A DNA stretch of 64,000 nt. Origin: JBBATK01 sp044224515 (GTDB lineage: Bacteria > Bacteroidota > Ignavibacteria > Kapaibacteriales > NICIL-2). The translations under genes and the position numbers were made by a program. The first letter of the stretch is position 1; every line of letters starts with the position of its first letter. Below, in pieces: positions 15,680-25,919 of this stretch. The stretch lies in contig JBGAKH010000002.1 in assembly GCA_044224515.1 (NCBI GenBank), positions 310,001 through 374,000 on the forward strand. The letters are read 5' to 3'. The notes beneath the pieces were generated by a model that worked only from the letters and a program-made list of their open reading frames with translations, was not told the origin of the DNA and ran no database searches.

Positions 15680-18600
15680 CTAGCGCTTCACCACTTTACG
15701 TACAACGACCATTGAGCCATCCACGTCTGCAATGAATGTGTACGCACCTGCAGCGACAGAGCTCAGATCGATGCGATACCCATTGAGGTCCGAAGCACTG
15801 TGTAGTGTGTTTGAGAATAACTCGCGACCACGCTCATCAACCAAACTAAGTCGCACCAAAGAGCGAACCGACAGAGTACTATGAATGCGGATGTAGGTAT
15901 CGGCAGGATTAGGCTCCAAGCGTAGTATAGAAGCAGACTCGAGGTCGTCGACTCCAACCACTATGTTACTACAACTAAGGTCACTGCGACATCCGTTTTG
16001 ATCAGTGATGCGTACACAGTAGGTACCGGTGCTTTTGGCTGTGTAACTCGATGTTGTTGCACCGATGATCAACACATTATCCAAGTACCACTCGTATGAT
16101 TGCGCCTTCTCGTTACAAACAAGTGAGTTTCCTTGCACACTCAGCGTCGGCTTTTCCGGTTGATCGTAGAATGAAATATGCACGGTATCAGATCCTCCGC
16201 TACAAGTACCCGTCGACACATTCACGATGTAGTATCCATCTTCGGAGATCTCCAAGGATTGAGAGTTCGTTCCGATGGTCGTACCATTCCGCTTCCACTG
16301 ATACGTGGAGTAGCCTGATGACGTGTTTAGCGTCATTTTATCACCATGACACAAATAGAGAGTTCCGCTACTTGTTGCAACAGCGGGTTTGAGACGGTCT
16401 GCTACCACGACGATGTACTGTGTAGTAGCAGAACAACCGGACCCTGTTTTCTCTGTGAGAAGCAATGTGTCAACACCGCTCTTTGTCCATACAACATTCA
16501 AGCTAGATCCACTAGTATCACCGGATGTTCCTAGACGCGGCTTTGACCACGCATAAGTATTGGATCCATTATGTGCGACCACATAGGTCGCTGCAGAACC
16601 TACACACGCAGCGTCAACACCGGAGATTGAGGGGTTTGGCGGCGTCTCAACCAAGATTGCAACACTACTTTCTTTGGAACAACCGTTCGAAGCGGTTTCA
16701 ACCACACGTACACTATCGCGTACACCGGTCGTCCACTTCACGGTTATACTATTCTTTGTCGAATCACCTTTGATGCTATAAAATCCCGGAACACTCCAGC
16801 TATAGTTAGAACCGTTGTTGTCTTGTGTCGAAAACGTTGTTTCCACTCCACTGCACACAACAGCAGCACCACTGACTTGCGGCGAAGGCGCGATCTTCAC
16901 GACTAGATTCAAACTTCCGGTCGAACTACAACCAAAAGAGTTTAAAACTTTGGCTACAACGGTATCGGTTCCTGAAGAAGTGAACAGAATATTCACTCCG
17001 GAGGGATTGTTGTTAGCACCTACAATGACGCCAAGTCTGGGTTTTTGCCATTCGATGCTTGTACCGGGACTAAGACCGGTGGTAGAGAAGTTTTGAAGTT
17101 TATTCGGACAAATAGCTTGCGGGCCACTAACGCTAACAACAGGGATAGGTCCAACACTAACGGCAAGAACCCGGTCCACGGTGCAACCGCGAATATTCGT
17201 TTCGCGCATACGCACACTATCACGAAGGGCTGCGCTCCATTGTATAACCACTGTGGCGCCGGTACTATCTCCAACAAAACTTCCATTAACGGGTTTAAAC
17301 CATTGATAGGTGCTTCCTGGCGTTGTCGCTGAAATACGATACGTTCCCGTACTGTTCACGCAGAGTAGAGTATCACCGAAAATGGTAGTCGTAGGCGAGG
17401 CGTAGATCGTGTATGAGCTTAAGCCCGAAGTTGCGCTGCAACCGTTGGCGCCAACAACACTCAACTGTACTTGGTATGACCCAATTGTTTTTAGCACAAT
17501 GCTTTGCGTTGTGTCGTTTGTGCTCCATCGATAACTCGCCATGGAAGGAGGTCCGCTAAGCACGATGCTATCACCGGAACACGCCACCGTTTTGGAGACA
17601 GTTACTGTTGTTGGTGGCAGTGCTTTGACGGTGATGTAGTTGACATTTGTTAGGGTATCGTTACCAAAGCTGTTCATAGAAATTAGACTCACCGTATAGT
17701 TTGACGCTGAGCTATAGCTCACCACCGGGTTTGCATCCGTGGAACTTGATGGTGTACCTCCGGGAAACAACCAAAGACGTGAAGTAGGGCTGTTTGTAGA
17801 ATTATCATGGAAAGTTATTGTGTCGTTCACGCAAACCAAGGTACGCGAAACAGACATCTGTGCGTGTGGGCCTTCATTATAGAGATTGGCCTGCCATGCA
17901 CCACGGCCATAGGTACCTGCTCGCAACTTCAGACCGGAATTGAATATCTCAAGGTCATTCACGCGAACGTTGGGTAAACCATCGTCGAAACTCACCCAAT
18001 CACTTTGACTGTTGTTGCGATAGTAGACACCAATATCAGTCCCAATGTACAAGCCGTTTATTGTGTTGCCTTCGTAGATGGCACAATTCACAGGAACGTT
18101 TGGCAGCGAGCCGGAAAAATTTGTCCATGTAGTACCGCCGTTTGTTGACTTATACACTTTCGTTCCGCTCGTCCAATTGCTGCACACAGCAATGAGAGTA
18201 TCAGGGCCTTGAGGGTGTATAATCACCCGACTTATACTGCTTGGTAGTGTTCCTTTGATATTCGTCCACGTAGTTCCTGCATCGGTGGTGCGATACAACT
18301 GACTAGAGTTGCCGACGACAATGTAGCTGTTGTTGGAGTTGCTAACATTGAGGTAGGTCGCCACACTAGTGAGTCCGGTAGTACCAAGTGTACTCCATGC
18401 AGTTCCTTGATTTGTTGACTTGTAAACAGATGTATAGGCAAGGTAGACGTAGTTAGAAGCATCGAGAGTAATAGGCGTAACCCATGCTCCTGTACCGCCT
18501 TTACCGGAAGGTGTGATGGTACTGAACGAGGCTCCGCTGTTTGTTGAGCGACCAAAATTTCCGTTCTGGGATGACGCGTAAAGAACAGCATCGTTCGATT

Positions 18601-20167
18601 GATCCATAGCGTTGTCCATCCCGTCGCCACCATACACTTGGGCCCACGAACTTCCGTTCAAGAAGTTTGAACCATTGTCTTGTGCTCCTCCTAAGAGCTT
18701 TGTGGCAGAAGTCGAACTGTGACTGATGCGATAAAACTCCATAATCTGTAAAGAAGCACTCACGTCGGTCCATGTTGTCCCAAAGTTGGTCGTCTTAAAC
18801 AAACCACCATCATTGCACACATACAATTCTGTTGTGTTTGGCTTGTACGCCATTTCGTGTTCATCTGCGTGCACGTAGGGAAGTGAGGTGCCGGTGTACC
18901 ACATGGATTTGCAAGACCAAGCCACTCCACCGTTCGTTGATCTCCATGTGTTGATACCGCCGACGAAAACATCATTCGAGTCGTTTTGATTGACGGCCAC
19001 ACACAAGTCGTACCAACCCTGTCCTCGAGTGTCAGAGCCATCTGAAGCTCCGCCAAGAATGTTTGGAGTGGAGGTTCGAAGTGACCATGTGTTTCCGCTG
19101 TCGAGAGAGCGATAGATTCCGTAGAAAGTACTATTTGACGCGTTGGAACATAGCGCATAAACACAGCGCGGATTTTGCGCACACACCGCAAGAGCGATGC
19201 GATTTACCGAACTCGCAGTGAATCCCGGAGACAGTGTTGTCCATGTGTCGCCGGTATTCGTAGAACGAAGAATGTTACCGCCGTTCGTTGCGTAGAGATA
19301 CTCAGGCTTGGTAGGCATGAAGAGCAACTCTTTAGTATTACTCGAGTACTTCTGCGTCCAAGTGGTGCCGCCGTTGGTTGATTTGTAAATGCCGTTTGAA
19401 GCAGCAGCGATGATGATGTTCGATTGGGTAGGGTGTACGACAATGCGCGACACAATGACGAAGCTTTGAATAGTGTTGCTAAAGCCTGTGGCGCTCCACG
19501 AGTTTCCACCGTCGGTCGACTTATAAATTCCAGTACCATAGCTATCACTGGCATCGCGATCGCCCGTTCCGATGTACATAACATTGGGATCCTGAGGGTC
19601 GATGGCAATACAACTCACACCGAGTGTCGCAAACTGGTCGGTATTGGATGTCCAGGTGCTACCATTGTTCGTTGACTTCCAAAGTCCACCGGCAGGTGTG
19701 CCAACAAACATGATATTCGAGTTTGTTGGATGAAAACACACCGTAGTCAATCGTCCACATCCACCATTTGTTGGAATGGCTGTCGACGGACCCATCAGTG
19801 TAAAATTCGCCTGTGCTGTTAGTACTTTGTTTGCGCCCTTTGCGCGTCTTGCTGCCAAGCGCTGCGCGGTCTTTGCTTCCAAAGCACTTGCCAACTCTTT
19901 TCCATTGGGAAAAGAACCATCCGGAAGAACACGGCTTTCCCAGAAATATTCCCATCGCTTAAAGGCTTTCCAGCCGTCTCCCTTTCCACGCTCATGTCGA
20001 CTCCAATAGTCATTAAACACACGTTGTATGTCGTAGAAGTTTGCATTGGGCTCCTGCATCATTCGCACGTACGATTGCTCATCGACGCTAATGGGAGTTG
20101 GCGCTTGCGCGAAACAAAGAGGACTTATTGACAGGAACAGAATTAATGCTGCAAGAGTGTGTTTCAT
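15680..20167 (-). CDS. Giant T9SS-secreted protein: BNR/VPS10 propeller, PKD and Ig-like repeats
   Basis: About 1,495 residues. The order is a signal peptide (TLAALILFLSISPLCFAQ); a helical segment; a long beta-propeller region to about residue 760 with many Asp-box words such as STNNGSTW, STDGGNSW and STNGGTTW; a PKD-like domain (VNDTITFHDNSTNSPTSRLW); about five tandem Ig/PKD-like modules of about 90 residues sharing CxGxxxTY-YxWxKPxxG themes; two short Ig-like modules; and a C-terminal T9SS type A sorting domain (RLEPNPADTYIRI through VVRKVVKR). Surface adhesion or carbohydrate binding is plausible; no catalytic site is evident. The ATG at 20167 directly precedes the signal peptide, so I prefer it to an upstream start. 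Confidence 0.85.
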   Translation of the reverse strand: MKHTLAALILFLSISPLCFAQAPTPISVDEQSYVRMMQEPNANFYDIQRVFNDYWSRHERGKGDGWKAFKRWEYFWESRVLPDGSFPNGKELASALEAKTAQRLAARRAKGANKVLTAQANFTLMGPSTAIPTNGGCGRLTTVCFHPTNSNIMFVGTPAGGLWKSTNNGSTWTSNTDQFATLGVSCIAIDPQDPNVMYIGTGDRDASDSYGTGIYKSTDGGNSWSATGFSNTIQSFVIVSRIVVHPTQSNIIIAAASNGIYKSTNGGTTWTQKYSSNTKELLFMPTKPEYLYATNGGNILRSTNTGDTWTTLSPGFTASSVNRIALAVCAQNPRCVYALCSNASNSTFYGIYRSLDSGNTWSLRTSTPNILGGASDGSDTRGQGWYDLCVAVNQNDSNDVFVGGINTWRSTNGGVAWSCKSMWYTGTSLPYVHADEHEMAYKPNTTELYVCNDGGLFKTTNFGTTWTDVSASLQIMEFYRISHSSTSATKLLGGAQDNGSNFLNGSSWAQVYGGDGMDNAMDQSNDAVLYASSQNGNFGRSTNSGASFSTITPSGKGGTGAWVTPITLDASNYVYLAYTSVYKSTNQGTAWSTLGTTGLTSVATYLNVSNSNNSYIVVGNSSQLYRTTDAGTTWTNIKGTLPSSISRVIIHPQGPDTLIAVCSNWTSGTKVYKSTNGGTTWTNFSGSLPNVPVNCAIYEGNTINGLYIGTDIGVYYRNNSQSDWVSFDDGLPNVRVNDLEIFNSGLKLRAGTYGRGAWQANLYNEGPHAQMSVSRTLVCVNDTITFHDNSTNSPTSRLWLFPGGTPSSSTDANPVVSYSSASNYTVSLISMNSFGNDTLTNVNYITVKALPPTTVTVSKTVACSGDSIVLSGPPSMASYRWSTNDTTQSIVLKTIGSYQVQLSVVGANGCSATSGLSSYTIYASPTTTIFGDTLLCVNSTGTYRISATTPGSTYQWFKPVNGSFVGDSTGATVVIQWSAALRDSVRMRETNIRGCTVDRVLAVSVGPIPVVSVSGPQAICPNKLQNFSTTGLSPGTSIEWQKPRLGVIVGANNNPSGVNILFTSSGTDTVVAKVLNSFGCSSTGSLNLVVKIAPSPQVSGAAVVCSGVETTFSTQDNNGSNYSWSVPGFYSIKGDSTKNSITVKWTTGVRDSVRVVETASNGCSKESSVAILVETPPNPSISGVDAACVGSAATYVVAHNGSNTYAWSKPRLGTSGDTSGSSLNVVWTKSGVDTLLLTEKTGSGCSATTQYIVVVADRLKPAVATSSGTLYLCHGDKMTLNTSSGYSTYQWKRNGTTIGTNSQSLEISEDGYYIVNVSTGTCSGGSDTVHISFYDQPEKPTLSVQGNSLVCNEKAQSYEWYLDNVLIIGATTSSYTAKSTGTYCVRITDQNGCRSDLSCSNIVVGVDDLESASILRLEPNPADTYIRIHSTLSVRSLVRLSLVDERGRELFSNTLHSASDLNGYRIDLSSVAAGAYTFIADVDGSMVVVRKVVKR

Positions 20168-20340
20168 ACGGACCATAGACATGAAAAAGCACGGCAAATT
20201 ATGAAAAATGCGGTCGGAGACGGAGGACCTGAACGAAGGAACAAAACGTTCAACGAGCTGTTGATCACTATCAAAGTTAATCGTGCTGCAAATTGTTCCC
20301 GACCATGCTGAGCGATGTTCTCAACCCAGATATATATCGG

Positions 20341-22011
20341 CTACTTGGCGATGATTACAAACTCGGTTCGACGGTTTTTTGCCCGGTTTTCGGGATTGTC
20401 GTTGGGAACCATAGGACGAGTTGGTCCAAAACCCTTTGTTTTAATGCGCTTAGCTGATACACCAAGCTTCACAAGAATCTCTGCAACGGCAGCAGCGCGT
20501 TGCTCCGAAAGCTCCTGATTGGCTACCATCGAACCAACGTTGTCCGTGTGACCGCGTATCTCCACTACCACTGAGGGGTGGGCTTTGAGGTCATTGGCTA
20601 TTTGTTCAAGGCTGGCAACTGCATTTTTCGAGACCAAAGCCTTTCCTGTCTCGAATTCAAGGTTGATAAAGCTGATCGACCCAACGGTATCCAACTCACT
20701 GAAGCGTGATTTGTCATATCGGGCATTGGCAGACAGAAGCAGCACCCCTAGTTCCGGAAGTGAAACCTCAAATTTCAAATCATGAATGCCGTAACAAGGG
20801 GGGGGCCTATAGGATATCAAGTAGTAGTTCTTCAGCGAACGATAGATGTCGCTGAACATATAAGGAAACTCGCGTGTTGAATAGATGCGGTAGAAGCGCC
20901 CACCCGACAAACGCGCAAGTGACTCAAGGGGGGCCTCATTGGTAATGCCATAAGCAATAGCATACACAGCCACTCCGCTGTCTCTCGCACATTGAACTGC
21001 TTTCAATAGAGTAGCCTTTGAGCTATTGTCTTCTCCATCTGTGAAAAGTAATATGGCTTTTTTGTGTTTACTCGGCGCTTTTGAGAGTTCCTGAACAGAC
21101 CTAATGACCCCGTCATAGATTGAGGTCCCCCCCGAAATAGACGCATGTTTTTCAATATCCATTGCTTTGTATACGGCTGAGTCGCCGGTTAATGCCACAT
21201 CGACACCGCTGCTACCGGCGAAGGGAAGCACACTTACCATATCCCCCCTATTGAGAATGTTCATGGTGCTTCGAACAGCCTCGCGGAGCTTACGGATGCG
21301 CATTTTTCCCATAGATCCGGAGTGGTCGATGAGGAATGCAAGGGCATAGGGTTCGTCTGAGATGCCCCGAACTTCACGAACGGAAAAGTCATGAATGTCC
21401 GAATTAAAGCCCGAACATGAATCAACAAGCCGAGTCCATATTTTCCGCAGCGAGGAGCTATCCTTTAGGTAGGGGGGGGCTAAGCCAAGAATGACACGTC
21501 CGCTTGAATCACTTAAAGTGCACTTGAGTTCAATGCGTTCCGGAAACTGCTTGTCATCCAATGAACGTAGTTGAAGGAGGATAGGAGCAAGTGAGGCTGC
21601 AAGGCTGAGGCTATCGGACGTTGGTGGAGACCCGGTTTTAGCCTGTCGTTTGGCGAGCTGTGGAAATCGTTTAAGAAGAGCAGCGCGCAAACTAAGAATC
21701 GAGTCCATGCTCATTCCCGTCGGAAGAGATGGAGTTTGACCGCTTTGAACCATACGCATGACGCTGTCAATCATTCGTGTTTGATCGACAAGATTCTGAT
21801 CGTACATGCGAGAGCTGTCTACTTGTCCCTTGGCAACCGACTCTTCATAGCGCTTCCGAAGTGAGTCATAGGGAATGGCCGAACTCATGTAGCGCGGTTT
21901 GTAGCCCGGCGGAGGAAGGAGTTTCTCAATCTGCTCTACCATGGTTTGCGGACAACCATTAAACGCGAAGCAAGAGAGAATGAGGAAGAGTAGAGTAGAA
22001 ATGCGGCGCAT
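20341..22011 (-). CDS. VWA-OmpA fusion lipoprotein with G/C homopolymer tracts
   Basis: About 556 residues. A lipoprotein signal (FLILSCFAFNGC) anchors it to the envelope. A helical N-terminal part is followed by a von Willebrand factor A domain with MIDAS motifs DHSGSMG, GGTSIYDG and LLFTDGEDNSS, then an OmpA-type peptidoglycan-binding C-terminus (EIRGHTDNVG, LSEQRAAAVAEIL, NRRTEFVI). It could tie the outer membrane to peptidoglycan and bind ligands through the metal site. Oddly, the coding sequence holds five G/C runs of 6-8 bp (20798, 20928, 21127, 21243, 21472), all in frame as given, so slippage would switch the gene off. Start chosen at the ATG of the signal peptide. Confidence 0.9.
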   Translation of the reverse strand: MRRISTLLFLILSCFAFNGCPQTMVEQIEKLLPPPGYKPRYMSSAIPYDSLRKRYEESVAKGQVDSSRMYDQNLVDQTRMIDSVMRMVQSGQTPSLPTGMSMDSILSLRAALLKRFPQLAKRQAKTGSPPTSDSLSLAASLAPILLQLRSLDDKQFPERIELKCTLSDSSGRVILGLAPPYLKDSSSLRKIWTRLVDSCSGFNSDIHDFSVREVRGISDEPYALAFLIDHSGSMGKMRIRKLREAVRSTMNILNRGDMVSVLPFAGSSGVDVALTGDSAVYKAMDIEKHASISGGTSIYDGVIRSVQELSKAPSKHKKAILLFTDGEDNSSKATLLKAVQCARDSGVAVYAIAYGITNEAPLESLARLSGGRFYRIYSTREFPYMFSDIYRSLKNYYLISYRPPPCYGIHDLKFEVSLPELGVLLLSANARYDKSRFSELDTVGSISFINLEFETGKALVSKNAVASLEQIANDLKAHPSVVVEIRGHTDNVGSMVANQELSEQRAAAVAEILVKLGVSAKRIKTKGFGPTRPMVPNDNPENRAKNRRTEFVIIAK

Positions 22012-22203
22012 GTGGTAAAATAGACAGCACCTGAGAATTCCACAGTACAATTAACGCTGTTTTTGCGGCGAATTCAATTGGTGGAAAGTCGCAACCGCGT
22101 TGTTTTTTCAAGAGCAATAACACTTCCGAACAGCTCAAAACCTGCTTAAGGCCTAAATTTGTCGCTTGAACTCTACCAACCGATCAACGACACGGAATAC
22201 TGT

Positions 22204-23415
22204 ATGCTGGCGCCTCTGAACGAACAAATGGATCTCATTAAGTACAATGTTGCCGAGCTCCTGCCCGAGCAGGAGTTGGTCATGAAACTTGAGAGGTCGT
22301 TAAAAACCAACAAACCGCTCTTGATCAAGTTGGGATGCGACCCAAGTCGACCGGATTTGCACATTGGACACGCCGTTGTACTCAATAAACTTCGTCAATT
22401 CCAAGATCTTGGTCACGAAGTGGTCTTTATCATTGGCGACTTCACGGCAATGATTGGCGACCCAACCGGTAAAAGCAAAACACGTCCACCGCTAACACAT
22501 GAGGAGACACGCGTTAACGGACAAAGCTATTTGGACCAGGCGGCTCATGTGTTGGATGTTAGCAAAGCTCGCATCGTATACAATTCAGAATGGTTGTCTA
22601 AACTCAGCTTTGTTGACGTTATCGCCATGTGTGCTCAGTACACTGTATCGCAAATGTTGGAGCGTGAGGATTTTCACAAGCGTTTCAACGAAGAGTCTCC
22701 CATCTCGGTTCATGAGTTTCTCTATCCTTTGGCCCAAGCTATGGATTCCGTGCACCTGAAAAATGATATTGAAATCGGTGGCACGGACCAGAAGTTTAAC
22801 TTCCTCGTTGCACGAGAACTGCAACGCGGTTATGGTGTTGAGCCACAAGTAATACTCACCATGCCCATCTTGGAAGGTACCGACGGCGTTGAGAAAATGT
22901 CGAAGTCCTTGGGGAACTACATCGCTATTACCGACTCACCACGTGAACAGTTTGGAAAAACGATGTCCATACCTGATAACCTCATTACGCGTTACTATAA
23001 AATGGCTGCCTATGCGGCTTCACAGGAGCTCAGTGATTTCGAACAGGGTTTGAAAGATGGTTCGCTGCATCCTCGCAACGCCAAAGTGAAAGTTGCGATG
23101 GAAATCGTTAAGCGCTATCATGGCGCAGATGCCGCCACTGCAGCCTTCGAAGAATTCGAACGCATGTTTGTGAAAAAAGATGTGCCCGACGTGATTGATG
23201 AAATCACCATTGAGTGCGCGAATCCGGCCTTGGTTGTCGATGTGCTTGCTCAAACACAACTTGCTCCAAGTAAGAGCGAAGCGCGCCGACTCATCCTCGG
23301 TGGTGGTGTTTCGATAGATGGACAAAAGATATCCGACGTCGCCGAAACGGTGGACCTCAGTACGCAACGCCTGTTCAAAGTTGGCAAACGCAAATTCCTG
23401 AAAATCAGCATCTGA
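22204..23415 (+). CDS. tyrS: Tyrosine--tRNA ligase
   Basis: A class I synthetase charging tRNA-Tyr. From the ATG at 22204 the protein is about 403 residues. The HIGH motif (HIGHA) is at about 53-57, the KMSKS loop (EKMSKSLGNY) at about 230, and LGCDPSRPDLH plus GDFTAMIGDPTGKSKTRPP place it in the longer TyrZ-like subtype. A C-terminal S4 RNA-binding domain is present (SKSEARRLILGGGVSIDG). A TTG 15 codons upstream could extend the frame but gives atypical residues. It stands alone, divergent from the VWA-OmpA gene. Confidence 0.96.
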   Translation: MLAPLNEQMDLIKYNVAELLPEQELVMKLERSLKTNKPLLIKLGCDPSRPDLHIGHAVVLNKLRQFQDLGHEVVFIIGDFTAMIGDPTGKSKTRPPLTHEETRVNGQSYLDQAAHVLDVSKARIVYNSEWLSKLSFVDVIAMCAQYTVSQMLEREDFHKRFNEESPISVHEFLYPLAQAMDSVHLKNDIEIGGTDQKFNFLVARELQRGYGVEPQVILTMPILEGTDGVEKMSKSLGNYIAITDSPREQFGKTMSIPDNLITRYYKMAAYAASQELSDFEQGLKDGSLHPRNAKVKVAMEIVKRYHGADAATAAFEEFERMFVKKDVPDVIDEITIECANPALVVDVLAQTQLAPSKSEARRLILGGGVSIDGQKISDVAETVDLSTQRLFKVGKRKFLKISI

Positions 23416-23632
23416 GGTGTTCGCGCAAACAACGTTGCCGCCGGGGTCTTCCTCAGGGACCATTCCTGAAACAGAAGGCGTTCAATGCAATCAGTCTGCT
23501 CAAAGGCTTTGTGCAGAGTTATTGTGACAGCACTCGTTCTACGCACGAGCGAAGGCACCAAACTGTGCGTACGCATGCCGTCCTCGCTACGTCCACAGCT
23601 TCATATGCACTGTATTGGATAGGGGAATCTGT

Positions 23633-25261
23633 ATGAGCAAACACTCGCCACATTTGTTGTTGACGGTCATAGTATTCTACTTTCTGAATAGCATCACGAT
23701 TACAGCGCATCGTATTGATGCTAATCCGGCAACCTATACGCAGTATCTTAAAGGACTCAGCGCCGGCGATACTCTGAATCTTTCCGCAGGTGTCTACGAT
23801 AAAGGTTTGACCTTGTCAGACATAAGTGGAAATGAAGCGCTCTATGTCTGTATACAAGGTCAGGACACGGCCACGGTGTTCACTTCACGCTCGTGCTGCA
23901 ACACGGTGTCGCTGACTCGTTGTGCATACCTCTGCATTTCTCATCTGCGAATCGAAGGCTCCGGTGCCGAGGTTGACGCCGTTAAGGCAGAAGGGACGTC
24001 CGGCAATTGGACCCATCATATCACACTTGAATACCTTAGCATCACCAACTTTGTCGGCGACCAACAAGTTGTTGGAATAAGTACGAAGTGTCCGAGCTGG
24101 AACTGGATTATCCGTAAGAACAAAATCATGGGTGCAGGAACCGGATTGTATTTGGGCAATTCAAATGGCGATGCACCCTTCGTCAATGGTATTATAGAAT
24201 ACAATTATGTAGGCGGGACTATCGGCTACTGTATGGAAATCAAGCACCAAACAGCCGGCGTTCGCGATGCCTATGGCGGAACAGCAGTCGACGCACATAC
24301 AGTCATAGCACATAACGTATTCTACAAAGACTCAAGTTCATCGAGTGGATCGGCTGCACGTCCGAATGTGCTTGTCGGAGGCTTCGCAGCAAGCGGCTGG
24401 GGCTCGAAAGACTACTACGAGATATACTCCAATCTCTTCTACGAGAACGCCACCGAAGCTCTGTTCCAAGGAAGCGGTAGTATGGTGCTGTATAACAACA
24501 TTTTTATAAATCACTCGGATGGTGATGGTGCACGAGCAGTGTATATCACTTCACAAAACTCTATTCCGCCTCGAAATGTGAGCATCTTTCACAATACGGT
24601 GGTGTGTAATAACAGCGCCGGCGGAATTCGCATCTATAACGCTGACAACACCTACCAACAACAATGCTTCGCAAACCTCGTGTTGTGCGCCAATGGTGTT
24701 TCTAACATCTCAACGAGCTATGAAAACATTGTTGACAGCTTCGACAAAAGCTCCGAGTACTTTTTATCCTTTGGCTCAGCAATCTCCGCTATTCGTTGTA
24801 TCGCTCAAGCGAACAAAGCACAAGGAAATATAGTGAATGACAGTATCGTGAAGCGTTTCTCGCACGCACGATACGACTTCAACGGCGAAGTGTACGATTG
24901 GCAGTTCCGTGGGGCGTATGCTCACTGCTGCTCAGTGCGTGGTTGGGCATACGCACTCGATACTATGACCAACGTGACCGAAAACACATCGCCTGTAAAC
25001 GATGACGCCTCCACGTTCGAACCGGGCCTCTCCGACAGCCCATTGATGTCTATGACCGGTGTTCCCTTCGCGCTTCAGCGACAACTGCGTGGCGCCGGCA
25101 GCGCTGAACTGTTCGACCTTCAGGGTCGTAGTTGTTGGACTAGGCCTCTCGAGGAAGAGTCCACAAACATTAGTATAAACCCGTTGCAAACCGGAGTGTA
25201 TGGTCTCCGTGAAAGCAATGCCACGCAATTCCGGTTCCGTCTGTTATTCATTCAACGATGA
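23633..25261 (+). CDS. Exported right-handed beta-helix protein
   Basis: About 542 residues with an N-terminal hydrophobic export segment (LLLTVIVFYFLNSITITAH). The body shows the parallel beta-helix rhythm of PbH1 proteins: SGVYDKGLTLSDISGNEALYV, LTRCAYLCISHLRIEG, HNVFYKDS, YEIYSNLFYENA, LYNNIFINHSDG and IFHNTVVCNNSAGGIRIYN. Such folds bind or cleave polysaccharides; no lyase catalytic set is obvious to me. The C-terminus (LFDLQGRSCWTRPL ... LQTGVYGLR) resembles the second half of a T9SS sorting domain without the usual PNP start. ATG at 23633 with a purine-rich AGGGGAA upstream. Confidence 0.8.
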   Translation: MSKHSPHLLLTVIVFYFLNSITITAHRIDANPATYTQYLKGLSAGDTLNLSAGVYDKGLTLSDISGNEALYVCIQGQDTATVFTSRSCCNTVSLTRCAYLCISHLRIEGSGAEVDAVKAEGTSGNWTHHITLEYLSITNFVGDQQVVGISTKCPSWNWIIRKNKIMGAGTGLYLGNSNGDAPFVNGIIEYNYVGGTIGYCMEIKHQTAGVRDAYGGTAVDAHTVIAHNVFYKDSSSSSGSAARPNVLVGGFAASGWGSKDYYEIYSNLFYENATEALFQGSGSMVLYNNIFINHSDGDGARAVYITSQNSIPPRNVSIFHNTVVCNNSAGGIRIYNADNTYQQQCFANLVLCANGVSNISTSYENIVDSFDKSSEYFLSFGSAISAIRCIAQANKAQGNIVNDSIVKRFSHARYDFNGEVYDWQFRGAYAHCCSVRGWAYALDTMTNVTENTSPVNDDASTFEPGLSDSPLMSMTGVPFALQRQLRGAGSAELFDLQGRSCWTRPLEEESTNISINPLQTGVYGLRESNATQFRFRLLFIQR

Positions 25262-25340
25262 TTTTTCTGTATGGTGGTGCTGCGCACCCCCAAGCAAACC
25301 CCTGTCATTCTTTAGAACACTTATTGTTTTAGAACTGCCA

Positions 25341-25838
25341 ATGGCTACTTTGAGACCGCTCGTGATTGATGATCTCTCTAGGTTACTAGAGCTGTGTCCC
25401 CAAGCATGGGAGCAGTACCGGAGTGTTTTGTCGCCGACGGAGTGGCAGGCGCTTGAGTCAAATGTTCGAAATCCGGCAACCTATCTGAGCTTATTGCAAC
25501 GTGGTCGCGGTTATGGTTGGTGCGATGAGAATTCAGTGCTGCAAGGGGTTGCTTGGATAATCCCCAGTGGTATCGCTGATGATATCTACGAACAAACGTG
25601 GTGTCAACTTCGCTATGTGAGTGTTCATCCGGATCTCGCGGGACGTGGTGTTGGGAAAGGTCTCGTGCAAGGTTGCATACAGGATGCCCTAGACCATGCG
25701 GAATCGACAATGGCTTTGCACACCTCAGAACACATGCATCGAGCGCAAAAAATCTACGAGGGTTTAGGATTTGAACGCGTTCGTGAGCTTCCCCGGCGTT
25801 TTGGAATGCGATATTGGTTGTACACAAAAACGCTCTAG
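25341..25838 (+). CDS. GNAT-family N-acetyltransferase
   Basis: About 165 residues. The GNAT fold shows in LRYVSVHPDLAGRGVGKGLVQGCIQDAL, where the R-x-x-G-x-G-x type acetyl-CoA pyrophosphate loop is RGVGKG, and in the C-terminal MHRAQKIYEGLGFERVRELPRRFG split into standard strands 6 and 7. It transfers an acetyl group from acetyl-CoA to an amine, but the substrate cannot be read. I chose the ATG at 25341, which starts MATLRPL; upstream codons run into the 3' end of the preceding gene. No clear operon partner. Confidence 0.88.
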   Translation: MATLRPLVIDDLSRLLELCPQAWEQYRSVLSPTEWQALESNVRNPATYLSLLQRGRGYGWCDENSVLQGVAWIIPSGIADDIYEQTWCQLRYVSVHPDLAGRGVGKGLVQGCIQDALDHAESTMALHTSEHMHRAQKIYEGLGFERVRELPRRFGMRYWLYTKTL

Positions 25839-25919
25839 CTCTCATACCTATCCATGGCACACCTAAAGCCAATGCCGGGTGTGAGCTTGTAGCAGTCATC
25901 TTTTCACGTAGTACATCAA

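Noticed and set aside
20928..21248. G/C tracts in the VWA-OmpA gene as evidence of a broken gene
   Set aside because: All five tracts keep frame and the VWA and OmpA motifs are continuous, so the gene is intact as given.
22159..22203. TTG start for tyrS
   Set aside because: Adds 15 residues unlike the family; the ATG at 22204 matches the usual N-terminus.
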